Shown here one piece after another: positions 1 to 4,386 of a DNA stretch of 5,175 nucleotides; the first letter of the stretch is position 1, and every line of letters begins with the position of its first letter. The translations under genes and the position numbers were made by a program. The DNA lies in NCBI GenBank assembly GCA_002348585.1, contig DEBO01000030.1, positions 1-5,175 on the forward strand. Direction: 5' to 3'. This stretch comes from Alphaproteobacteria bacterium UBA2954. GTDB taxonomy: Bacteria; Pseudomonadota; Alphaproteobacteria; Puniceispirillales; Puniceispirillaceae. The notes beneath the pieces are model-generated. The model ran no database searches. It saw nothing but the letters and a program-made list of their open reading frames with translations, and was not told the DNA's origin.

Positions 1-534
1 AATGAATATAAGAAAGCCGCTAGCGTCGATAAACTGGCGAGGTTTTACCTGTTTGATAATAAGATAAATTGTTATTGGCACACCCCATAATGATGTTAGT
101 CCACCTAATATTCCTGCAACACCTCCAAGAGAAAATTGCCAGATGCGGTCATGCTCCGCTTTAATCGATAGTTTCGTTATAAATAGATTGGTAATTGAAA
201 AGCTTATTACAGAGGATGCAATTAATAGACCAATAACATTGTTACCAAGTTTGGCTGTTACTACTGAAAAAATAGAGAGGAAAAACAGTAAAACTAGGGC
301 AAAAGGCCAGTAAATGCTTAAAGTTCGACGATGATTTTCAGCTTTGTAAAACTGATAACCATTTGTGACAAACATAGGTAATAAGTTAATGGCAATTGCC
401 TCGAGCGGCGCTATAAAAAGAGTCATCAATGTAATTGAGGTTGTGGGCAAGCCAATCCCAAACACACCTTTTACACTTCCAGCTATAAAATAAATTCCAG
501 CAATCGTTAGACTGAAGAGAAACTGATCTGACAT
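1..534 (-). CDS. TauE/SafE family membrane transporter, C-terminus cut by window edge
   Basis: The reading frame is open from ATG 534 to the window edge, giving 178 residues of a family that usually has about 250, so roughly the last 70 are missing. It is very hydrophobic, with membrane segments near residues 7-25, 33-57, 76-95, 99-120 and 135-160. The family's repeated glycine motif appears twice: GSVKGVFGIGLP (residues 19-30) and GGVAGILGGL followed by WGVP (137-153). TauE/SafE (formerly DUF81) proteins are inner-membrane carriers, several linked to export of sulfite, sulfoacetate or other organic anions; the substrate here cannot be read from sequence. Its start overlaps the stop of the upstream dehydratase gene by one base (TGATG), with a G-rich stretch a few bases before it, so the two are probably translationally coupled. 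Family assignment is firm; function is not. Confidence 0.88.
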   Translation of the reverse strand, partial: MSDQFLFSLTIAGIYFIAGSVKGVFGIGLPTTSITLMTLFIAPLEAIAINLLPMFVTNGYQFYKAENHRRTLSIYWPFALVLLFFLSIFSVVTAKLGNNVIGLLIASSVISFSITNLFITKLSIKAEHDRIWQFSLGGVAGILGGLTSLWGVPITIYLIIKQVKPRQFIDASGFLIFI

Positions 535-833
535 CAAGCCCCTACTCTGGCGGAAATGACATTAATTTTTTCAGCCAGTTGTAAATCAAGCTCTGTCAGT
601 CCGCCAGCATCATGTGTGGTTAGGTTAATGGTTATGCGATTATACACATTTGACCATTCAGGATGGTGATTCATTTTGTCAGCGTGAACAGCAATTTCCA
701 TCATGAAGCCCATTGCTGCTGCAAAGCCAGGCAGTTTAAATTCAGCAGTCAAGCCTTCCTTATTGCGATCTGCTTTCCAGTGCGGATGCGCAGCAATAAA
801 CGCATCAATCTTTGCCTTATCAATAGTCTGCAT
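534..833 (-). CDS. phhB: Pterin-4a-carbinolamine dehydratase (4a-hydroxytetrahydrobiopterin dehydratase)
   Basis: This 99-residue cytoplasmic protein has the usual length of the PCD/DCoH family (COG2154). The enzyme dehydrates 4a-hydroxytetrahydropterin to quinonoid dihydropterin, recycling the cofactor of aromatic amino acid hydroxylases. The signature is complete: DKMNHHPEW at residues 52-60, with the paired active-site His56-His57 and Pro58, then the third histidine in LTTHD (His74) and a downstream acidic residue (Asp83). I chose ATG 833 because a strong AAGGAG lies 7-8 bases before it. An in-frame TTG at 866 would add 11 residues, but those would overlap the ribosome-binding site. No phenylalanine hydroxylase gene (phhA) is in view, so the symbol rests on family only. 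Some COG2154 members have been proposed to act in molybdopterin metabolism instead. The gene is first in a pair with the TauE/SafE gene. Confidence 0.93.
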   Translation of the reverse strand: MQTIDKAKIDAFIAAHPHWKADRNKEGLTAEFKLPGFAAAMGFMMEIAVHADKMNHHPEWSNVYNRITINLTTHDAGGLTELDLQLAEKINVISARVGA

Positions 834-840
834 TTTAAGG

Positions 841-847
841 TCTCCTT
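841..847 (-). promoter_or_regulatory. Ribosome-binding site deciding the dehydratase start
   Basis: Read on the minus strand this is AAGGAGA, about 7 bases upstream of ATG 833. It is the reason for preferring that ATG over the in-frame TTG at 866. Confidence 0.8.
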
Positions 848-869
848 TTAATTCTTCATCGTACAAGGT

Positions 870-931
870 AGAGATAAATAAACGGACTGTACAGACAGGA
901 GATACAACTGAAAACGCTGTTATTTATCTCT
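870..931. repeat. Perfect 12-bp inverted repeat around the flavodoxin gene start
   Basis: The arms AGAGATAAATAA (870-881) and TTATTTATCTCT (920-931) are exact reverse complements, separated by 38 bases, with centres 50 bp apart. The left arm lies in the divergent intergenic region; the right arm covers codons 5-8 of the flavodoxin-like gene. The ribosome-binding site (897-901) and CTG start (908) lie in the loop, and a small perfect palindrome, CTGTACAG, is at 887-894. Each arm also contains a weak -10-like GATAAA on one of the two diverging strands, but I find no convincing -35 boxes. Possible roles are a paired operator for the divergent promoters or an mRNA stem presenting the start site. 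The symmetry is seen directly; any function is inference. Confidence 0.6.
897..901 (+). promoter_or_regulatory. Ribosome-binding site for a CTG start
   Basis: AGGAG sits six bases upstream of CTG 908. No ATG, GTG or TTG lies at suitable spacing in this frame, so this site supports the CTG as the initiation codon of the flavodoxin-like gene. Confidence 0.7.
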
Positions 932-1366
932 CATACACCATCAGAAAACACTGCCAAGCTTGCCAATAGCTGCATGGGAGCAATGGATGTTGTTACTGAT
1001 GAACTTCTAATCTTTCACAGATCTTCAGTTGATGTGGTCAGTGAGGATGTTTTGACGTGCGATGGGCTGTTATTGGCAACCACAGAAAATATCGGCTATA
1101 TGGCCGGGTTGACTAAAGATCTGTTTGACAGATGTTATGATAAATGGCTGGGCACCACAGACGGACTACCAACAGCGATCTATATTCGTGCTGGTATTGA
1201 CGGCACAGCCACCAGCAGAGCGATGAGCCAGATTGCCAGCGGGCTGAGTTGGCGGCTTATCAGACCGCCCCTCATATTAAAGGGTGATTACAGTCAGCAA
1301 TTTGAAGGGGAAGTGGCAGAACTTGCTGGGGCCTTTGCTGCTGGCTTAGAAACTGGGCTTTTCTGA
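908..1366 (+). CDS. Flavodoxin-fold FMN/NAD(P)H oxidoreductase, CTG start
   Basis: The product is 152 residues if initiated at CTG 908. The N-terminus then reads as a first beta strand (KTLLFIS) followed by a flavin phosphate loop, HTPSENTAKL, at residues 9-18. The second flavin-contacting loop, ATTENIGYMAG with DLFDR after it (57-75), is typical of multimeric flavodoxin/WrbA-like reductases, and AGIDGT (95-100) fits the third loop. The first in-frame ATG (974) would remove 22 residues, including the phosphate loop, so it is unlikely to be the true start. The frame is open upstream to a TAA at 875 with no ATG, GTG or TTG that fits better. The likely activity is flavin-dependent electron transfer in the cytoplasm, substrate unknown. 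The stop overlaps the next start as TGATG, indicating coupling. The CTG could instead be a sequencing or strain-specific change from ATG. Confidence 0.85.
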   Translation: MKTLLFISHTPSENTAKLANSCMGAMDVVTDELLIFHRSSVDVVSEDVLTCDGLLLATTENIGYMAGLTKDLFDRCYDKWLGTTDGLPTAIYIRAGIDGTATSRAMSQIASGLSWRLIRPPLILKGDYSQQFEGEVAELAGAFAAGLETGLF

Positions 1367-1929
1367 TGAAAATGCGCCTTGTGTCCATGGCAGGCGAAAT
1401 CCTGCCGCTTGCTGGGTTATTTATAGGAAATGCACTGGCAGACATATTTGTCGGAGCTTTTGCTGCAGTTCTCCTTGCTGTTGGCGTTGTCCTCTATAAT
1501 CGTTTTTTGGAAAAAAGATGGGCAAATTTTGCCGTTTTTTCTGTTGTGGTCTCAGCTGTATTTGCTTTTACTGCGTTGGTCACAGAAGACAGCCTATTCA
1601 TAAAGATTCAACCTACTCTCTTCAACGCGATGTTTTCGACAATGCTTCTTGGCGGCTGGCTGCGTGGCAAAGCAGTGATGAAACTATTCTTTGGTGCTCA
1701 ATTTTCATTGCGCGAAGACACATGGCGGTTGCTTTCACTAAGATGGGGTCTGTTTTTTTTATCTCTTGTAATTGCAAATGAATTTGCTTGGCGCATGCTG
1801 GATGATGATGGCTGGGTAACTTTCAAAGTGATGTTTGTTGCACCTGCAACAGGACTGTTTATGCTGGCGCAACTGCCTGCTACTCTGCGGGGGCAAATTG
1901 AACCAAATGGAGATAACAAACGTAAATGA
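1366..1929 (+). CDS. yciB: YciB/IspZ-type inner membrane protein (septation protein A family), divergent
   Basis: The 187-residue product matches the length of YciB/IspZ proteins, multi-span inner membrane proteins linked to cell envelope synthesis and septation; their exact biochemical role is unsettled. Hydrophobic segments lie near residues 12-30, 30-46, 54-72, 84-98, 122-143 and 152-172. Family landmarks are the FIKIQPTLFN block (78-87), LLGGWL (94-99), the W-R-LSLRWGLFF block (120-131), ANEFAWR (137-143) and WVTFKV (150-155). The N-terminal third lacks the usual aromatic-rich first helix and is more divergent. There is no clear ribosome-binding site; the start overlaps the upstream stop (TGATG), so translation probably depends on coupling. 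An eight-T run at 1753-1760 sits in frame within the GLFFLSL segment. The tail is short, charged and presumably cytoplasmic. Confidence 0.85.
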   Translation: MKMRLVSMAGEILPLAGLFIGNALADIFVGAFAAVLLAVGVVLYNRFLEKRWANFAVFSVVVSAVFAFTALVTEDSLFIKIQPTLFNAMFSTMLLGGWLRGKAVMKLFFGAQFSLREDTWRLLSLRWGLFFLSLVIANEFAWRMLDDDGWVTFKVMFVAPATGLFMLAQLPATLRGQIEPNGDNKRK

Positions 1930-1951
1930 TTTTCATAAATTTTAAAAACAC

Positions 1952-1955
1952 AGGA
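1952..1955 (+). promoter_or_regulatory. Ribosome-binding site for the TPR gene
   Basis: AGGA lies six bases before ATG 1962. It supports that start over the in-frame ATG 1926, which overlaps the preceding stop (ATGA) and would place 12 polar residues before the signal peptide. Confidence 0.6.
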
Positions 1956-1961
1956 AATAAA

Positions 1962-2471
1962 ATGAAAAAATTAACAGTTATCGCTGCGTTGTTAATTATA
2001 GGCAGCATTCAAATGGCCTTTGCCGCAGGCTCCAGCTCTAGCTCCAGCAGCGGAAGTAGTAATAGTTATGGTTCTGCCAAAAAATACTCCGAGAAACAAA
2101 CGAAAAGTGACTTGGAGTTAAGACAAGTCCGCAATGCAATTGCACGCGAAGACTACAGAGCTGCGATAGCAGAAGTTAATGTCATACTCGAAGAGAAACC
2201 AAATTTTGCAGATGCTTGGAATTTACTTGGCTACTCTTCGCGTAAGTCAGGTGACTTCAAAACAGCGAAAGCAGCTTACACAAAAGCGTTGGCGATTGAC
2301 CCAAAACATACCCAGGCAATGGAATATATGGGAGAGATGTATTTGAGTTTGAATCAACCTGCCGAAGCCGAAAAACTCCTATCTCGCTTGAACAAATTAT
2401 GCAGTTTTAATTGTGAAGATAGAGACCTTTTAAAAGCAGCTATTAAGAAATACAAATCCACACGCTCATAA
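1962..2471 (+). CDS. Exported TPR-repeat protein with serine-rich linker and C-terminal Cys pair
   Basis: Starting at ATG 1962 the product has 169 residues and begins with a classic Sec signal peptide: MKK, a hydrophobic core (residues 4-18), and a likely cleavage after AFA (21). A flexible linker follows (about 22-37), rich in serine and glycine, with a seven-serine run. A helical region with about three TPR-like units follows: a weak one at 52-81, a clear one at 83-116 (ADAWNLLGY to ALAIDPKH), and a degenerate one at 117-150. Cys147 and Cys151 (CSFNC) sit after the last unit and could form a disulfide in the periplasm. TPR proteins mediate protein contacts; no partner can be named. The start lies 32 bases after the yciB-like stop, so it is the third gene of the plus-strand operon. 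An envelope role beside YciB is inference. Confidence 0.88.
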   Translation: MKKLTVIAALLIIGSIQMAFAAGSSSSSSSGSSNSYGSAKKYSEKQTKSDLELRQVRNAIAREDYRAAIAEVNVILEEKPNFADAWNLLGYSSRKSGDFKTAKAAYTKALAIDPKHTQAMEYMGEMYLSLNQPAEAEKLLSRLNKLCSFNCEDRDLLKAAIKKYKSTRS

Positions 2472-2488
2472 ATCGCGTTAGGAACCAT

Positions 2489-3655
2489 TTAAAACTTTTT
2501 GTCAGACCTGCTGCTTCCACGCAGGTCTGACAAATTAGCGGAACCTAGCTGAACCATTGTATTTTCAAGCTCATCCTTCAGAACTGAAACAACATGTTCG
2601 CCGCCCTCATTGCCCAAAGCAGCAACACCAAACATAAAAGCTCGCCCAAGAAGCACAAAATCAGCTCCGCAGGCGATTGCACGGGCAATATCGAGGCCAG
2701 ACCGCACACCTGAATCGACCATCAGCGTGTAGTTATCACCTAATCTGGACCTTATATCTGGCAAACGATGTATGGATGGCGGCACCGCATCAAGCTGACG
2801 GCCACCATGATTAGATATAACCAATCCATCCATACCGGCCCCAACAGCGCGGTCGATATCCTCATCATGAAGAAGACCTTTCAACACCATAGGCCCTTTC
2901 CAAACTTTCCTAATCTCGTTCAGATAGTCCCAGGTCAATGACCCATTAAGCTGGCTACCAATATACTCTGTAATATTCTGCATAGAAGACGCAGAGCTAT
3001 AGGGTTCAAGATTTTTGAATCTAAATTTTCCACCATTTGCCAAGACAGCCAGAGACCAGGCTGGATGGGTAATACATTGCCAGAAAACACGAGGTGTTAC
3101 TGACATGGGGTTGCGTGACCCAATAGGAGCTCCTGCAAGCCGCATATCCTCACGACGGCTTGGACCAGGGACATCGGCGGTTAGCACCAGCGTTGTAAAG
3201 CCAGCCTGTTTTGCCCTTTCCAGAAGGTCACGCATCACTCCATGATCATTTGGCGCATAAAGCTGAAACCAGCCATGCCCGTCACTGAGCGGACCAATCG
3301 TTTCAACATCCTCACCAGCAACCGTACTCAGGGTATAGGGAATTCCTGCCTCAGCAGCTGCACGGCACAGAATTTTTTCAGCGCCCGGCCAGATAAGGGA
3401 CTGTAACCCAATAGGAGATACACCAAATGGTGCGGAATAGGTTTTTTCAAAAACAGAGCAATGTGTATCTGGTGTCACCCGCCCCCGCAGAAACCTCGGC
3501 ATCAAATGAATATCTGCATAAGCAGCTTCATTGCGCGCCATAGCCTGGCCCTGGCCAGTCCCTGCAGCAAGATAAGCATGGACAAAGGCAGGCAAGCGCC
3601 GCGATGCAGGCATCACCATATCACTGATGCGGGGATATTTCTGTGAAGCTGACAT
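2489..3655 (-). CDS. lldD: FMN-dependent L-lactate/2-hydroxyacid dehydrogenase (LldD-like)
   Basis: The 388-residue protein belongs to the FMN alpha-hydroxyacid oxidase/dehydrogenase family (glycolate oxidase, L-lactate and mandelate dehydrogenase). It oxidises an (S)-2-hydroxyacid to the 2-oxoacid. All expected active-site residues are present: Tyr28, Tyr133 (FQLYAP), Asp161 and Arg168 (TADVPGPSRRED), Lys259 (VLKG), the base His283 with Arg286 (SNHGGRQLD), and the FMN phosphate loop DSGVRSG to GADFVLLGR (314-338). The loop near 185-235, with HPAWSL, resembles membrane-associated LldD-type enzymes, favouring a dehydrogenase over an oxygen-using oxidase; substrate is not certain. ATG 3655 is preferred over in-frame TTG 3661 because ACAGG lies eight bases before the ATG. 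It follows the cytochrome c gene by 26 bases. The last 14 or so residues form a polar tail encoded inside a hairpin. Confidence 0.92.
   Translation of the reverse strand: MSASQKYPRISDMVMPASRRLPAFVHAYLAAGTGQGQAMARNEAAYADIHLMPRFLRGRVTPDTHCSVFEKTYSAPFGVSPIGLQSLIWPGAEKILCRAAAEAGIPYTLSTVAGEDVETIGPLSDGHGWFQLYAPNDHGVMRDLLERAKQAGFTTLVLTADVPGPSRREDMRLAGAPIGSRNPMSVTPRVFWQCITHPAWSLAVLANGGKFRFKNLEPYSSASSMQNITEYIGSQLNGSLTWDYLNEIRKVWKGPMVLKGLLHDEDIDRAVGAGMDGLVISNHGGRQLDAVPPSIHRLPDIRSRLGDNYTLMVDSGVRSGLDIARAIACGADFVLLGRAFMFGVAALGNEGGEHVVSVLKDELENTMVQLGSANLSDLRGSSRSDKKF
2498..2534. terminator. Perfect 14-bp-stem hairpin between convergent operons, inside the lldD 3' end
   Basis: The arms TTTGTCAGACCTGC (2498-2511) and GCAGGTCTGACAAA (2521-2534) pair perfectly around a nine-base loop. 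The hairpin begins 27 bases after the TPR stop, a normal place for a plus-strand terminator, and lies within the final codons of the lldD-like gene on the other strand. Neither strand has a good U tract after the stem (TTAG on plus; AAG then TTTT on minus), so it may act as a bidirectional transcript end or 3' stabiliser rather than a textbook intrinsic terminator. Confidence 0.5.
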
Positions 3656-3681
3656 AACCAAAACCTGTGTTGCTTCTCTGC

Positions 3682-4062
3682 TTACTTTGAAAACGTTTTC
3701 ATATACGCAATGACGTTGGCACGGTCTGCATCTTTCTTCAGCCCGGCGAACGCCATGCGTGTGCCTTTAACATATTTCTTTGGGGCCTTTAAATAAACAT
3801 CAAGCGTTTCTTCATCCCAGACAATACCACTGCTCTTCATCGCCTTTGAATATTTTTTATAACCTTCTAAAGACCCGGCTGCCCTGTCAAAGAGATTGAC
3901 AAGATGAGGGCCTGTCCGGTTCTGCTCTTTGTTTACAACATGGCAAGCCTTACATTTTTTAAATACTTTCTCGCCTGCCGCGACGTCACCTGCAGCAAAA
4001 ACCTGAGTACCAGATAAGGCAAAAAAGGCAGTTGAACATGTAATCGCAGCTAATTTTCTCAT
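3682..4062 (-). CDS. Periplasmic class I cytochrome c
   Basis: The 126-residue precursor starts at ATG 4062 behind a GGGGA; an in-frame ATG at 4098 would add 12 charged residues before the signal peptide. The Sec signal spans about residues 1-23, ending VFA before AGDVAAGEKVF. The single haem site is CKACH (37-41, His41 as proximal ligand), and Met103 in GTRMAFAG is the expected sixth ligand. RTGPHLVNLFDR (49-60) and the C-terminal helix NVIAYMKTF (116-124) complete the mitochondrial-type/c2 fold. It should carry electrons in the periplasm towards an oxidase. The 26-bp spacing to the lldD-like gene points to one transcript, suggesting a role as that enzyme's electron acceptor or in the same chain. 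A Cys at residue 9 of the signal is not a lipobox. Confidence 0.94.
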   Translation of the reverse strand: MRKLAAITCSTAFFALSGTQVFAAGDVAAGEKVFKKCKACHVVNKEQNRTGPHLVNLFDRAAGSLEGYKKYSKAMKSSGIVWDEETLDVYLKAPKKYVKGTRMAFAGLKKDADRANVIAYMKTFSK

Positions 4063-4100
4063 TTTGTCCCCGCCGATTTCGCTTTCTATCTGATTCATTA

Positions 4101-4106
4101 ATTGTA
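4101..4106 (-). promoter_or_regulatory. Possible -10 box for the cytochrome c-lldD operon
   Basis: On the minus strand this reads TACAAT, five of six consensus bases, about 38 bases before ATG 4062. No good -35 box is found 16-18 bases upstream, so any promoter here may depend on an activator. Confidence 0.25.
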
Positions 4107-4133
4107 AATCATGTTAAAGTAACTGAGAGGCTT

Positions 4134-4147
4134 TTGATTTTCATCTG
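4134..4147. promoter_or_regulatory. Weak FNR/FixK-like site upstream of cytochrome c
   Basis: TTGAT, four bases, then ATCTG matches eight of ten fixed positions of the FNR/FixK consensus (TTGAT-N4-ATCAA). Its centre is about 45 bp upstream of the start point implied by the TACAAT box, near but not at the usual class II position. Oxygen-responsive control of a cytochrome gene would make sense, but a match this weak can arise by chance in AT-rich DNA. Confidence 0.2.
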
Positions 4148-4210
4148 TTTTCTGCATGACATGATGTTTCTGCGACAATTTAACCTCAGTCCTTCGTCCT
4201 GTTAAACCCT

Positions 4211-4249
4211 CACTGAAATCATTAAGTGTCAGCAAGGTTAATGATAGTG
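4211..4249. repeat. Bulged inverted repeat
   Basis: ATCATTAA (4218-4225) and TTAATGAT (4238-4245) pair perfectly around a 12-base loop. CACT (4211-4214) and AGTG (4246-4249) extend the stem after a three-base bulge (GAA). There is no T tract on either strand, so it is not an evident terminator; an operator is possible. Confidence 0.4.
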
Positions 4250-4386
4250 ACCACCTCCACAAACACAGAACAGTCAGCATATAATGACGAGTAGATCTGG
4301 ACGCTTTCTGCTCAGCTTAACACTTTTGAACCCTACCTCCAACTTTGCATCTACATAGCTTACCTTCAATAAAAACAAAGACATCA

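Larger units (their letters stand above)
4063..4386. other. AT-rich intergenic region between two minus-strand genes
   Basis: These roughly 320 bases lie between the stop of the 2-hydroxyacid dehydrogenase gene and the start of the cytochrome c gene. I see no convincing gene. The minus strand has a 60-codon frame (4098-4280), but it lacks a ribosome-binding site and resembles nothing. The region holds a possible -10 and an FNR-like half-palindrome near the cytochrome c start, a bulged inverted repeat at 4211-4249, and an isolated TATAAT on the plus strand at 4280-4285. No intrinsic terminator follows the dehydrogenase stop, only a T-rich stretch on the minus strand. Confidence 0.6.

Noticed and set aside
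703..969. Plus-strand frame of 88 codons opposite the dehydratase gene
   Set aside because: It is antisense to a strongly recognised gene, has no ribosome-binding site and resembles no family.
974..1366. ATG 974 as the start of the flavodoxin-like gene
   Set aside because: It would delete the first beta strand and phosphate loop, both clearly encoded upstream in the same open frame.
2489..2538. Hairpin as evidence of a frameshifted or truncated lldD-like gene
   Set aside because: All catalytic and FMN-binding motifs lie upstream and the length is normal, so the hairpin only affects a short C-terminal tail.
4036..4062. Lipoprotein signal in the cytochrome c precursor (Cys at residue 9)
   Set aside because: The residues before the Cys do not form a lipobox and it is too close to the N-terminus; a normal signal peptidase I site (VFA) follows.
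4098..4280. Minus-strand frame of 60 codons just before the cytochrome c gene
   Set aside because: No ribosome-binding site, no recognisable domain, and it overlaps the likely promoter region of the cytochrome c gene.
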